64,000 nucleotides of DNA. It comes from Oscillospiraceae bacterium (GTDB taxonomy: Bacteria; Bacillota; Clostridia; Oscillospirales; Ruminococcaceae). The first letter of the stretch is position 1, and every line of letters starts with the position of its first letter. The notes beneath the pieces were generated by a model. That model did no database searches, was not told the DNA's origin, and was given only the letters and a program-made list of their open reading frames with translations. The position numbers and the translations under genes were made by a program. Shown here piece after piece: positions 43,228-52,961 of this stretch. The stretch lies in NCBI GenBank assembly GCA_012520915.1, contig JAAYNJ010000030.1, positions 1 to 64,000 of the forward strand, given 5' to 3'.

Positions 43228-45788
43228 ACGGTGTGCCATTCCTATATGTAAACATTTCGGCACTCTGCTGTTATTTTCTTCTGTTAACGGCATTTATGGC
43301 TGTGAAAAAGACGCCAATAATCTACCATTTTATAGTTGTTTTGCTGGGCTTTACCGTTTGGACGGGCGCCTCCGTTCTGATGCGCCTTGAAATTGCTCCG
43401 GGTGTTCCTTTCTGGTTTACAATATCTATCATGGCGCTTTTTTCTCAGGGATTTATTATCTACCTGTTTGTTTGCAGTTTTACAAACAAGCGCCACCCTC
43501 GTCTTACATTTGTATGGACGCTGGGGACTATTGTGATGCTTATTTTCACCGCTCGAGGCTATTTTCTCTCACCTCCTGACATCGTGGAGACTGCACAGGG
43601 CAAGCTGTTCCAATATGATATGACTTGGCACATTGCGATACCATATGTTTTTTTGATGATGATAGTCGCTTCGATGTGGAAGATTATTTTACAAACTGTA
43701 CGCGAAAACGGAGTCCGCACTCCGGGGCTTCGAGCAATCATTGCCGGTTGCATCATCATAGGCCTCGGAAATATAATTCAAATTCTGCCCGGAAATGTCT
43801 TTCCGTGGGATACCCTGTCCGGTATTGTTTTCATACTGATGTTTGTAATTGCAATGTATCGTAAGCGGATGTTCAAAATGACCTTGGTCGTTTCAAAGAA
43901 TGTCCTGTTATCGGCAGTATATATTGTTTGCCTGATTATATTGATATCTTTCCTGTCTCCTATTCAAAGGTTATTGGGACGCTTCCTGCCCGACGACAAT
44001 ACTGTTCTTATTGCTTCTATCGTCATTATTTTTTCAGTTCTCCTATTCCTTATTTACCTTATGTCCAGGAAATTGATGGCGGTTCTTTTCGTCACTGAAG
44101 AATATCAAAACCGATTAATTACCGATTTTTCCGAAAAGGCATCCCGAAGTTTGAACACTGATGAAATCATCAAATCTCTAATTTCAACGATAACAACCGG
44201 GGGCATCGGAAACAGCAATGTATATGTTTGCTTGTTGGAAGGGGATTACTTCACTCCAAAGGCCTCGTCAAATTCGCTCAATCCCCTGTTTTTCTCTCTA
44301 TCAAAAGATAGCCCCTGTGTTACAACATTACAACATTCGGAAGAATGTCTCATTGTGGAAGAGTTTCGCCATACCACGCTGTATCGTTCCATGTGGGATG
44401 TGGAAAAACAGGTGTTAAAAGACCTGGACTTAGGTTGTATTGTGGCGTTGAGGGACGGTGATAAAATTATAGGGCTTATCTTGTTGTCCAATAAGGAGCG
44501 CGGGACAGCATATACCTATTCGGATGTCAGTTTTCTGAGCACCTTGGCTTCAATCGCATCTATTGCCATAAAAAATGCAGGGTTATATGAGCAGATGTAC
44601 AAGGAAGCACGCATAGACAACTTGACAGGAGTGTATAATTACCGCGCCTTTGTAGAAAAGGTAAGGACTGACTACCGGTTATATGGTAATGAGTGTTTAT
44701 CATTGTTAAATATAGATATAGACGACTTCAAACTATACAATCAACTATACGGAACCTTGGAAGGCGACCGAATGCTCCAAAGGATTGCAGAAGTTCTTAC
44801 GCACAATGTAGGGGAAAGCGGTACTGTTTTCCGCCTCGGAGGTAAGGTTTTCTCGGTTCTGCTGCCTTTATGGGACGGAAGGCGTAGCTCAATGTTGGCC
44901 AAGCATATTCAGAAACAGGTTGCAGATATTAATCTGGCGCCCGAACGTTCGGCATACAAATCCATAACTCTAAGCATCGGTATTTGTATAAGCCCGATAG
45001 CTGCGTCATCTGCTAAAGAACTGATCGAAAATTCCGATTTAGCCGTTTATACTGCTAAATCTGGAGGAAAAGACAGAGTTGTTTTGTACCAAAGTTCAGA
45101 TGCAGGTTATAGATGTCTTGCAAAGAAAGTGGAAGATGCTATTGAAAATACGGAGTTGGCCACAGAAGCTTCAGCTTCAATCTTGTCTGCTTTGACAGCT
45201 GCCATCGATGCAAAAGATCACTATACCTTCCAACACAGCATCAATGTTGCACGGTATGCCGCCACCCTTGCAGCCGCCATCGACTTGAGCGATTACGAAA
45301 TCTCAATAGCATATCAGGCGGGATTATTGCACGACATCGGCAAAATAAGCATCCCGGAATCTATACTTTCCAAGAATGGCTCATTGACCCCGGATGAATA
45401 TCAGGTAATTAGAGGACATGTACTCAGCTCGATTGAAATTATGAGACATCTTCCCGCTATGGATTATTTAATCCCCGCGGCAATCGCTCATCATGAACGT
45501 TGGGATGGAAACGGTTATCCGCGCGGTATCAGAGGAGAAGAAATACCGATTACTGCGCGTTGCCTAGCCATTGCAGACGCATTCGATGCCATGACAACCC
45601 AGCGCGTTTACCGTGATAAACTGAGTGTTGAATATGCCTGTAATCAATTGTTGGAATGTGCAGGCACCCAGTTTGACCCGATTCTGGCACAAAAATTTGT
45701 TGACTTGGTTCGCGCCGGGGAGATTGTTCCTCCGACAAATGATTCTCCGAATAATCACCCACCCGTTCTAATTGACAAAGAGGAATAG
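43224..45788 (+). CDS. 7TM-GAF-degenerate GGDEF-HD-GYP c-di-GMP signalling protein
   Basis: An 854-residue membrane sensor. Residues 1-~215 form seven helices of the histidine-kinase 7TM-N type, two more helices follow (~225-290), then a GAF domain (~300-455), a GGDEF domain (~462-625) and HD-GYP (~650-830). In GGDEF the signature reads GGKVF (539-543), so cyclase activity is not expected and a GTP- or ligand-binding role is likelier. HD-GYP is intact: HDIGK at 703-707 and HHERWDGNGYP at 756-766, predicting c-di-GMP hydrolysis. Its ATG overlaps the GH3 stop (ATGA), so sensor and enzyme are made together. Confidence 0.93.
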   Translation: MNGVPFLYVNISALCCYFLLLTAFMAVKKTPIIYHFIVVLLGFTVWTGASVLMRLEIAPGVPFWFTISIMALFSQGFIIYLFVCSFTNKRHPRLTFVWTLGTIVMLIFTARGYFLSPPDIVETAQGKLFQYDMTWHIAIPYVFLMMIVASMWKIILQTVRENGVRTPGLRAIIAGCIIIGLGNIIQILPGNVFPWDTLSGIVFILMFVIAMYRKRMFKMTLVVSKNVLLSAVYIVCLIILISFLSPIQRLLGRFLPDDNTVLIASIVIIFSVLLFLIYLMSRKLMAVLFVTEEYQNRLITDFSEKASRSLNTDEIIKSLISTITTGGIGNSNVYVCLLEGDYFTPKASSNSLNPLFFSLSKDSPCVTTLQHSEECLIVEEFRHTTLYRSMWDVEKQVLKDLDLGCIVALRDGDKIIGLILLSNKERGTAYTYSDVSFLSTLASIASIAIKNAGLYEQMYKEARIDNLTGVYNYRAFVEKVRTDYRLYGNECLSLLNIDIDDFKLYNQLYGTLEGDRMLQRIAEVLTHNVGESGTVFRLGGKVFSVLLPLWDGRRSSMLAKHIQKQVADINLAPERSAYKSITLSIGICISPIAASSAKELIENSDLAVYTAKSGGKDRVVLYQSSDAGYRCLAKKVEDAIENTELATEASASILSALTAAIDAKDHYTFQHSINVARYAATLAAAIDLSDYEISIAYQAGLLHDIGKISIPESILSKNGSLTPDEYQVIRGHVLSSIEIMRHLPAMDYLIPAAIAHHERWDGNGYPRGIRGEEIPITARCLAIADAFDAMTTQRVYRDKLSVEYACNQLLECAGTQFDPILAQKFVDLVRAGEIVPPTNDSPNNHPPVLIDKEE

Positions 45789-45823
45789 ATTATTCTCAAA
45801 TGTTAAAAACTCAATAATGCGCG

Positions 45824-45857
45824 AATACCCCTATTTTAAAATAGGGGTATTATTTTT
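45824..45857. terminator. Bidirectional terminator after the HD-GYP gene
   Basis: A perfect 14-bp stem, AATACCCCTATTTT with AAAATAGGGGTATT (45824-45851), is followed by ATTTTT. It can end the plus-strand operon and the opposing VOC gene. Confidence 0.88.
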
Positions 45858-45911
45858 GAAATGAAACTAATAAAACTAATTATAAAGTCGATCGATTTAA
45901 TAACAGAATTT

Positions 45912-46280
45912 CTATCTTATAGGGACTATTTCTATCCAATAGCCGTCGGGATCTTCTATAAAGTATATTCCCATTTCTTTGTTTTCGAATGAAATACAAC
46001 CCATTTCTTTATGCTTTAAGTAGGCTTCTTCAAATCTGTCCGTCTTGAAAGCAAGGTGGGATTCATTGTCCCCAAGTTCATAATGATTCTTATCCCAATC
46101 TCTCAACCAAGTGAGTTCAAGAGAAAATCCGGTGATGCCGTCGGTTAAAAAGACTAATTTAAAACTTCCATCGTCAGGCTCAATTCTCCTGCTTTCCTTG
46201 AGAAAAAGAGATTCTTTGTAAAATTTGACAGAACACTCTAAGTCAATGACATTAATGTTGAAATGATTAAAGGCAAACAT
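45912..46280 (-). CDS. VOC-superfamily (glyoxalase I-like) metalloprotein
   Basis: A 122-residue protein with two beta-alpha-beta-beta-beta modules. Candidate metal ligands follow the glyoxalase pattern: His6 (FNHFNINV), Glu in FSLELTW (~55), His in NESHLAF (~75) and Glu in YWIEIVPI (~118). This set fits a glyoxalase I-like lyase detoxifying methylglyoxal, but VOC proteins also include dioxygenases and resistance proteins. GAAGGGAA precedes the ATG. It is monocistronic. Confidence 0.82.
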   Translation of the reverse strand: MFAFNHFNINVIDLECSVKFYKESLFLKESRRIEPDDGSFKLVFLTDGITGFSLELTWLRDWDKNHYELGDNESHLAFKTDRFEEAYLKHKEMGCISFENKEMGIYFIEDPDGYWIEIVPIR

Positions 46281-46358
46281 TTACATTCCCTTCTCCGCAA
46301 CAGATGTAGAGTGGCAGATAAAATATAAAAATTTTGAACACAACAATTATGTCTTAAA

Positions 46359-48041
46359 TTAATTCGTAGATGCAAAAATGACTTTTACAGTTGTTCCGAC
46401 ACTCAGTTCGCTATTAATTTCTATTGAAGCATTATGAAGTTGAGCAGTGTGTTTTACGATGGCCAAACCAATGCCCGTGCCGCCAAAATCGCGGGATTTG
46501 CTCTTTTCAACTCGATAGAATCTTTCAAAGATTCTTGGCAGTTCATCCTCCGGAATACCTATACCGGTATCGGAAACTATGATTTCTACTTTTTTGGATT
46601 TTTTGTTTTCAATAAGTGAAAAATCAATACTACCGTCCGGTTTATTGTAATTGATTGCATTGTCGATAAGGTTGGAAATCATTTCTTCGATGAGAAAAGG
46701 AACACCGTCAATATATAAAGCGCCCTTTGGAAAATTGACTGTAAAATCAAATCCTCTGTTTTCAATTATTGGCTTGTATCTTTCGAACAGTTCATTACAT
46801 AGTTGATTAATATCGAACGATTCCTTCTTGAATACATCATACTGTTCATCCAGTCGAGAAAGCTTAATAATATCATTTATCAAATCGGACATTCTGAGAG
46901 ACTCGGAATTTATCTTTTTAGCAAAATCGACAATATCGTCATCGCTTACCAAACCATTCATTAAAAGCTCGGAATAGCCGGAGATAGCTTGCAAAGGGGT
47001 CTTTAGCTCGTGGGATACATTTGCTGAGAACTCCCTCCTCATTTTCTCCGATTTTGCTTTTTCTGTAATGTCCAATATGAGAACTGTACAACCGGTAGGG
47101 GAGGTGTTCTTTGAAATCGGAGTTGCCATAAGAGAATATGTTCTCCCGTTAAGACTGAAGGTGATTTCCTCTTTTGTGCCGCTTAATGCTTTGTTCACTA
47201 CCTCAGATATATTCAAGTCTCTTGTAATGGACAGAATACTTTTTCCGATTACATGGCTTTCCATGACGCCGAAAATTCTTTCCGCTTTTTTGTTTACGGA
47301 TATTACCTGTCCGCTCAGATCAATTAAAATTAAACCCTCATTCATGTTTTTGGAGAGGACTTTAAACTCATTCCTGTAGTTCTTATACTCCGAAATTCTC
47401 TTGTTAATTTCTAGGTTCTGTTTATGTATTTTTGTTAGTAAAGGGGACAACTCTTCATAATTTTTGTTGTTAAGCGGATCGTCAAGATTAATATTGTTTA
47501 TATAACTGAACACACCCTTTGAAGCGTAGGAAGACATTAGGTATATGAATATAGCCATTACAAAAAACACTAAAAGTATCGGTTGAATTAATAATAATAT
47601 TAAGCCGCCAACACTGAGTTGCTCTTCGGATACACGAAGTACACCGCCGTTTTTAATTTTAATTGCAGCGTATTGTGTTCTTTGAACCAAGGTTTTAGAG
47701 AGCCTGGTTGCCTCGCCTGTGTTGTTTTGCAGTGCTTCAACTACTTCGGGTCGGTCACTGTGATTTTCCATTTCAGCTGCATTTGCTTCACTGTCATATA
47801 AAACTGTCCCGTCAGCTTCAATCAAGGTGATTCGCATTTTTCCGGAACCGAGTGAGGAAAGGTAACTCTCGACATTTTCCACATTTTCAAGGGAACTTGC
47901 AACATGGCGTGCCCGTTCTCTTAACTGCCCCATTGTGTTTGAAGCAAGATAGTTAGAAAAAATCATTATTATAAAAAAACTGCATACAACAACAGCAAGA
48001 AGTGTTATAAATAACATCCTTCTGAAAATTTTCTTTGTCAT
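46359..48041 (-). CDS. phoR: Phosphate-type sensor histidine kinase
   Basis: A 560-residue membrane kinase: TM1 (~8-30), an extracytoplasmic sensor (~31-145), TM2 (~147-170), a HAMP-like linker, a PAS domain (~225-335), then HisKA with FSANVSHELKTPL (phosphorylated His) and HATPase_c with NLIDNAINYNKPDG, VSDTGIGIP and GGTGIGLAIVKH. It overlaps the response regulator gene by four bases and ends the Pst-Pho operon, so phosphate sensing through PstSCAB-PhoU is the natural reading. Confidence 0.93.
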   Translation of the reverse strand: MTKKIFRRMLFITLLAVVVCSFFIIMIFSNYLASNTMGQLRERARHVASSLENVENVESYLSSLGSGKMRITLIEADGTVLYDSEANAAEMENHSDRPEVVEALQNNTGEATRLSKTLVQRTQYAAIKIKNGGVLRVSEEQLSVGGLILLLIQPILLVFFVMAIFIYLMSSYASKGVFSYINNINLDDPLNNKNYEELSPLLTKIHKQNLEINKRISEYKNYRNEFKVLSKNMNEGLILIDLSGQVISVNKKAERIFGVMESHVIGKSILSITRDLNISEVVNKALSGTKEEITFSLNGRTYSLMATPISKNTSPTGCTVLILDITEKAKSEKMRREFSANVSHELKTPLQAISGYSELLMNGLVSDDDIVDFAKKINSESLRMSDLINDIIKLSRLDEQYDVFKKESFDINQLCNELFERYKPIIENRGFDFTVNFPKGALYIDGVPFLIEEMISNLIDNAINYNKPDGSIDFSLIENKKSKKVEIIVSDTGIGIPEDELPRIFERFYRVEKSKSRDFGGTGIGLAIVKHTAQLHNASIEINSELSVGTTVKVIFASTN

Positions 48042-48715
48042 TTTATATCCTCGATTTTATAGCCGACTCCTCTGACGGTTTTTATTATTTCCGATGCATT
48101 GCCGAGCTTTTCCCTAAGCCTTCGCACATGCACATCTACTGTCCGCGTTTCACCGTCGAAATCATAACCCCACAGAGTTACAAGAAGTCGGTCTCGTGTA
48201 AATACTATGCCCGGATTCTGCATCATAAGCTCAAGAAGTTGAAACTCCCTAAGTGCCAAATCAACATCAGAACCGTTAGCCATGACCTTATGCCGAGAAC
48301 TGTCCAATAAAACATTGCCGATTTCGATAATCGCACTATTTTCGGACATATTTGTTCTTCTCAGCAATGCGTTAATCCTTGCCACTAATTCCATCATTCC
48401 AAAAGGCTTGGTAATATAGTCATCGGCTCCAAGGTCCAACCCGGTTACTTTGTCGTATTCGCTCGTTTTTGCCGTAATCATAATGATGGGCAAATTCCTC
48501 GTTTCAGGAGAAGAGCGCAGTTTTTTCAGTACCGATAAACCGTCTTCTCCCGACATCATTATGTCAAGAAGCACCAAATTTGGTAAATCATCATTAATGG
48601 CTTCAAAGAATTCAGCTGCGTTTGAGAACCCAACGGCTTTAAATCCTACTGTATTAAGCGTGTAAACAATTAATTCGCGTATTGAATTTTCATCTTCAAC
48701 GCAATAAATCTTCAC
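48038..48715 (-). CDS. phoP: OmpR/PhoB-family response regulator
   Basis: A 225-residue regulator. The receiver domain has the acidic EDE near the start, phosphoacceptor Asp in VLLDIMM, MITAKT and the Lys in ITKPFG. The winged-helix DNA-binding domain ends with DVHVRRLREKLG and TVRGVGYKI. The GTG at 48715 with GGAGGG five bases upstream overlaps the phoU stop by four bases; a longer frame reads into phoU. It should bind the PhoP-box-like repeats upstream of pstS. Confidence 0.94.
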   Translation of the reverse strand: MKIYCVEDENSIRELIVYTLNTVGFKAVGFSNAAEFFEAINDDLPNLVLLDIMMSGEDGLSVLKKLRSSPETRNLPIIMITAKTSEYDKVTGLDLGADDYITKPFGMMELVARINALLRRTNMSENSAIIEIGNVLLDSSRHKVMANGSDVDLALREFQLLELMMQNPGIVFTRDRLLVTLWGYDFDGETRTVDVHVRRLREKLGNASEIIKTVRGVGYKIEDIK

Positions 48716-49362
48716 ATTATCCCTCCGGGATGGCTGCCGGTAATGGTATATTCTACCCATTCAGCAATATTTGTCGTATGATCGCCTATTCGCTCAAAAT
48801 ATTTTGCTATCATCAAAAGGTCGATAGCTTCTTCTGCATCCGTATTTCCATTCCTGATATCTTCAATTAATTCATTTCTTACAACTTTAAATAGATTATC
48901 CACTACATCGTCATACTCAATAACTGATGTTGCAAGTTCAAAATCGGATTTTACAAATGAATCTATACTGTCGGTCACCATTTTAACTATTTCACGCGCC
49001 ATTTGAACGATGCTGTCTTTAGACCTTCCGACAAATGGGCTTGATTCATTGATGATTTCAGCTATATCGGCAGCCTGATCTCCGATTCTTTCCATATCGG
49101 TTATCATTTTGAGTGCGGAAGTTACAGTTCTAAAATCCTTTGCCACCGGTTGTTGCTGCAACATGATTAAGAAACAGAGAGACTCAATTTCTCTCTCCAT
49201 ATCGTCAATTTTTTTCTCAAGCTCGTCTGAATCTTCTATCAACGATAAATCGTCTTCAATTAAAGCTTTAGCTGCCCTTGCAATGGCGGTTTCACAATAA
49301 GTACCCATCTTTATCAATGAATTATTCAACTGCTCAAGTTGATGATTAAATTTAATTCTCAT
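48712..49362 (-). CDS. phoU: Phosphate transport regulator PhoU
   Basis: A 216-residue all-helical protein of two PhoU repeats. E-x-x-D motifs typical of the metal-cluster surface occur in DLEKEIESL-type helices (DDMEREIESL), MERIGDQAADIAE and FERIGDHTTNIAEW. It restrains PhoR when phosphate is plentiful and modulates Pst transport. The start overlaps the pstB stop (TAATG). Confidence 0.96.
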   Translation of the reverse strand: MRIKFNHQLEQLNNSLIKMGTYCETAIARAAKALIEDDLSLIEDSDELEKKIDDMEREIESLCFLIMLQQQPVAKDFRTVTSALKMITDMERIGDQAADIAEIINESSPFVGRSKDSIVQMAREIVKMVTDSIDSFVKSDFELATSVIEYDDVVDNLFKVVRNELIEDIRNGNTDAEEAIDLLMIAKYFERIGDHTTNIAEWVEYTITGSHPGGIM

Positions 49363-50111
49363 TATCCGAATCTCCCTGAAATATAATCTTCGGTTCTTTT
49401 GTCTTTAGGCATGGAAAAAACTGTTTCCGTACTGTCGAATTCCACTAGATCACCCAACAAGAAAAACGCAGTATAATCGGAAATTCTGGCGGCCTGCTGC
49501 ATATTGTGAGTTACAATGATAATAGTATAACTATCCCTTAATTCCAATGCAAGGTCCTCTATTCTCGAGGTTGAAATGGGATCAAGTGCAGACGTCGGTT
49601 CGTCCATGAGTATTACTTCGGGATCTACTGCCAGAGCACGTGCGATACAAAGTCTTTGTTGTTGGCCTCCTGAAAGACCGAGAGCATCTTTTTTCAGTCT
49701 ATCCTTTACTTCATCCCATAAAGCCGCTTTTTTTAATGATGTCTCGACAATTATGTCGAGTTTGGATTTTGAGCGTATTCCGTGTGTTCGCGGTCCATAA
49801 GCAATATTATCATATATGGAGGTCGGAAAAGGATTAGGTTTCTGAAAAACCATACCCACACGCTTTCTCAAGGTATTGACATCGAGATCGCTATAGATAT
49901 CAACCCCGTCCAACAATATATTGCCTGTAATTTTACAATCATCTACAAGATCGTTCATCCTATTGAGAGTCTTCAAAAATGTAGACTTTCCACAACCCGA
50001 CGGACCGATTAATGATGTGATTTTGTTTTCTTCGATATCAATATCAATATTCTTTAAGGCTTGAAATGCTCCATAATAGAGATCCAGAGATGCAATTTCA
50101 AATTTGTTCAT
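49362..50111 (-). CDS. pstB: Phosphate ABC transporter ATP-binding protein
   Basis: A 249-residue ABC ATPase: Walker [10 protein letters not shown], the Q-loop in [22 protein letters not shown] (the PstB-specific NPFP block), signature [16 protein letters not shown], Walker [13 protein letters not shown] and the H-loop VTHN. It drives high-affinity phosphate uptake through PstC-PstA. A weak AAAGG precedes the ATG. Confidence 0.98.
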   Translation of the reverse strand: MNKFEIASLDLYYGAFQALKNIDIDIEENKITSLIGPSGCGKSTFLKTLNRMNDLVDDCKITGNILLDGVDIYSDLDVNTLRKRVGMVFQKPNPFPTSIYDNIAYGPRTHGIRSKSKLDIIVETSLKKAALWDEVKDRLKKDALGLSGGQQQRLCIARALAVDPEVILMDEPTSALDPISTSRIEDLALELRDSYTIIIVTHNMQQAARISDYTAFFLLGDLVEFDSTETVFSMPKDKRTEDYISGRFG

Positions 50112-50112
50112 T

Positions 50113-50970
50113 CTATTTAACCTTTCGATCTTTTGTGGCGTATTTTGAAAGCCAGTTTATGAAAAGAACAAGAACTATAAGTACAACAGCTGTAGCAGAT
50201 GCCTCATTCATGTGAAGTGCTTCACTTGAAAGAGCAAACATATGCAATGCAAGCGTCCTTCCCGATCCCAAAAGATTTTTCGGGACATTTGCTACAATAC
50301 CGGATGTGTAAATCAGAGCTGCAGTTTCTCCCACAATTCTTCCTATGGCAAGTATTATTCCGGAAATAATGCCCGGCTTTGCAGCCGGCAAAACAACTTT
50401 AAAAATAGTTCTCAGCTTACCGGCTCCTAAAGCAAAACTGCCTTCCCTATACGGAACGGGAACTGCCTTTAATGCTTCTTCAGCGGTTCTCATAATTAAC
50501 GGAAGAATCAATATAGATAATGTAAAAATTCCCGCCAATAGTGAATATCCCCAGCCAAAAAACTCAACAAACATGAGCATCCCGAATAGCCCGAATACAA
50601 TTGAAGGAATCCCGGATAATGTCTCGGCTGTGGTTCTCGCGATAGTGGCGAGCTTACCCTTGTTGTTGGAATATTCAACTAAATAAATTGCGGCGCCGAC
50701 TCCTAATGGAACAGCTATAAGCAGTGTGAAAAAGACAACAATCAATGTATTAATTAATGCGGGAACAAGCGAGACGTTTTCGGATGTGTATTCCCGTGCA
50801 AACAGGGAGGGCTTTAGATGTGGAATACCATTGATTAATATATAACCAATAATAAACAACAAGGCAATGACAGTTATTGAAGCAGCGATAAACACCGACA
50901 ACCTCATGAGTATAGAGCCAATCCTGATTTTGCTTTTTCCTTTAGATTGAGTAGATTTATCTGTTTTCAT
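50113..50970 (-). CDS. pstA: Phosphate ABC transporter permease PstA
   Basis: A 285-residue inner-membrane permease with about six transmembrane segments and the BPD-type EAA loop ([27 protein letters not shown]). [13 protein letters not shown] is the usual PstA/PstC motif. It overlaps pstC by four bases and pairs with it to form the phosphate channel. Confidence 0.96.
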   Translation of the reverse strand: MKTDKSTQSKGKSKIRIGSILMRLSVFIAASITVIALLFIIGYILINGIPHLKPSLFAREYTSENVSLVPALINTLIVVFFTLLIAVPLGVGAAIYLVEYSNNKGKLATIARTTAETLSGIPSIVFGLFGMLMFVEFFGWGYSLLAGIFTLSILILPLIMRTAEEALKAVPVPYREGSFALGAGKLRTIFKVVLPAAKPGIISGIILAIGRIVGETAALIYTSGIVANVPKNLLGSGRTLALHMFALSSEALHMNEASATAVVLIVLVLFINWLSKYATKDRKVK

Positions 50971-51824
50971 TTTATCTTCGAACCTTTCTTAAGTACTGAG
51001 AAAGAAAGATTTATTAACAATATAAACACGAAAAGCACTACAGCCGTTGCAAGAAGAGCTTCTCTGTGCAGATCGGTTGCATAACCCATTTCCAAAACTA
51101 TATTGGTTGTCAAAGTTGACAAGCCTTTCAAAATTCCCTTGGGCATGCGTTGCTGATTTCCGACCACCATTAAAACAGCGGTAGTCTCGCCTATAGCCCT
51201 TCCGATACCGAGAACGATACCGGCCAAAATCCCGGATTTTGCGGCGGGGACCACCGTCTTAAAGACGCTCTGTTCATGTGTGGCTCCCAATGCAAGGGCG
51301 CCTTCATAATAAGTTTCAGGGACAGCTCTTATTGCGGCTTCCGAAACTGTGGTGATGGTAGGAATAATCATAATTCCTAGCAATAAAGATCCTGCAAGCA
51401 TGGTTTGTCCCGATGCGAGATCAAATGTATTCATTACCGCGGGGACTATTACAACCAAGCCGAAGAACCCGTACACAATAGAGGGGATACCAGCTAACAA
51501 CTCTACTGCAGGTTTTAAAATTTTGTAAAGCTTTGGCGGGCAGAATTTTGCAAAGAAGATTGCAGAGAGCAACCCCACAGGGACACCTATAACCAAAGCA
51601 CCTGCCGTAACGTATAAGCTTCCAAGAATCATCGGGAAAATCCCATAGACTCCTTCATTAGGACGCCAACGGGTTCCGGCAATGAAATTAAAAACCCCTA
51701 TTTTAGACATTCCGGGAAAGCCCCTGTAGAACAGGAAAAATGATATTAGTATTACTGCTGCTATGGAAATAGCAGCAGTAATACTGAAGATTATTCTCAT
51801 AAAATTTTCTTTATACTTGTTCAT
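50967..51824 (-). CDS. pstC: Phosphate ABC transporter permease PstC
   Basis: A 285-residue permease, about six transmembrane segments. AGIPSIVYGFFGLVVIVP and the loop SEAAIRAVPETYYEGALALGATHEQSV are characteristic. GGAG is nine bases before the chosen ATG; the frame continues 20 codons upstream into pstS, which is probably not translated. Confidence 0.95.
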   Translation of the reverse strand: MNKYKENFMRIIFSITAAISIAAVILISFFLFYRGFPGMSKIGVFNFIAGTRWRPNEGVYGIFPMILGSLYVTAGALVIGVPVGLLSAIFFAKFCPPKLYKILKPAVELLAGIPSIVYGFFGLVVIVPAVMNTFDLASGQTMLAGSLLLGIMIIPTITTVSEAAIRAVPETYYEGALALGATHEQSVFKTVVPAAKSGILAGIVLGIGRAIGETTAVLMVVGNQQRMPKGILKGLSTLTTNIVLEMGYATDLHREALLATAVVLFVFILLINLSFSVLKKGSKIK

Positions 51825-51849
51825 TGAGGATATCTCCAAAAGTTTTTTA

Positions 51850-52803
51850 TTAGGAAACGAATTTCTCCCAACTTGTTTCTTCACCTATGTAAATCAACTT
51901 GACATCTTCTTTTGTAAGTGATTTTACAGGGTTGTCATTGTGCACTATGACGGCAATTCCGTCTATTGCGATTACTGTCGGAACCAAACCTTCCGCAAGC
52001 TCGCTTTCTTTTACTTCTCTCGAAGCCATGCCAATGTCGCTTGTTCCTTTAATTGCGTCAGACATTCCGGTTGTCGAGTCGCTTTGCTGAACCTCGATTT
52101 CCACATTGGAATTGAGCTTTTCATAAGCTTCCTTCAGTTTTTCCATTACGGGAGTAACTGAAGATGAACCGGAAACAGTGACTTTTCCTGTCAAATTGGC
52201 GGGAGTGTATGCTCCGGTAGACTTGATGGCAACATAGCCGGCAGATGTGACGATAGCCTGTCCGTCATCGGAGAGGATAAAGTCTATGAAGTCCTGGGCA
52301 ACATCGGATATGGTTTCTTTGGTAGCAATATTGAACGGACGTGAAACTTTATAGGTTCCTGCAACAACATTCTCTGCAGTTGCATCAACACCATCGATTT
52401 GCAATGCTTTAACAGTGTCGTTTAGTGAACCCAATGAGACATAACCTATGGAATAAAGGTTTCCTGCAACAGTTGTCATCGCAACCGATGTGCTGTTGGA
52501 AATAATTGCTTCCTCAGTTGTTCTGTCAATCTTTTTTCCGGACTCGTCCTTTTCTTCAACACCAAAGATTTCGATAAATGCTCCTCTTGTACCTGAACCG
52601 TCTTCTCTCGATACAACAGCTATATCTTTTTTTGCATCAAATTCAGACTTTTCAGCATCTTCGGTTTTTTCGGGAGCTGTCGGTGCGGGTGCGGGTTTGT
52701 CTTCTGTCTTGGTTTCGGTTTCTTTGCTGCCACAAGAAATCAACATAGTCGATAACATAACAACTACTATTGTAACAGCGATAATTTTGAATAATTTTTT
52801 CAC
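51850..52803 (-). CDS. pstS: Phosphate-binding lipoprotein PstS with circularly permuted domains
   Basis: A 317-residue lipoprotein: signal peptide with lipobox LISC (Cys24), an acidic/Pro linker, then a phosphate-binding fold whose halves are swapped. The segment normally near the C-terminus (VVSREDGSGTRGAF, GYVSLGSLND, FNIATK, FIDFILSDDGQ) comes first at ~60-205, and the segment normally N-terminal (VTVSGSSSVTPVMEKL, QQSDSTTGM, IGMASREVK, VIAIDGIAVIVH) comes last at ~210-317. All phosphate-contacting loops are present, so binding is expected. The GTG start follows AAAGGAG by six bases. It is the first gene of the operon and is expressed from a promoter overlapped by PhoP-box-like repeats. 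Confidence 0.93.
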   Translation of the reverse strand: MKKLFKIIAVTIVVVMLSTMLISCGSKETETKTEDKPAPAPTAPEKTEDAEKSEFDAKKDIAVVSREDGSGTRGAFIEIFGVEEKDESGKKIDRTTEEAIISNSTSVAMTTVAGNLYSIGYVSLGSLNDTVKALQIDGVDATAENVVAGTYKVSRPFNIATKETISDVAQDFIDFILSDDGQAIVTSAGYVAIKSTGAYTPANLTGKVTVSGSSSVTPVMEKLKEAYEKLNSNVEIEVQQSDSTTGMSDAIKGTSDIGMASREVKESELAEGLVPTVIAIDGIAVIVHNDNPVKSLTKEDVKLIYIGEETSWEKFVS

Positions 52804-52846
52804 TTTTTTCTCCTTTAATAATTATTTTGTTTGCCATTTTGTGATA

Positions 52847-52874
52847 ATCATAGTTTTCTCTTGTTAACAATCAA
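52847..52874 (-). promoter_or_regulatory. Promoter of the pst-pho operon
   Basis: On the minus strand TTGATT (52874-52869), 16 bases and TATGAT (52852-52847) lie about 45 bases upstream of the pstS start. Confidence 0.65.
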
Positions 52875-52923
52875 ATAGCGACTATGTTAATTCCATGTAA
52901 ACTGAAAAACTTCAAATTGTAAA
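52862..52923 (-). promoter_or_regulatory. PhoP-box-like direct repeats upstream of pstS
   Basis: On the minus strand TTTACA or TTAACA begins at 52923, 52901, 52890 and 52867, that is at steps of 22, 11 and 23 bases. An 11-base helical phase of TTHACA repeats is the known PhoP operator pattern in Bacillus, and the array covers and precedes the -35 region. Confidence 0.7.
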
Positions 52924-52961
52924 CTTTCAAATACAAATAACCCTGTACTTATCCTTAATTC

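Noticed and set aside
43224-45788. Active diguanylate cyclase call for the GGDEF domain
   Set aside because: The signature is GGKVF, lacking the acidic pair needed for catalysis.
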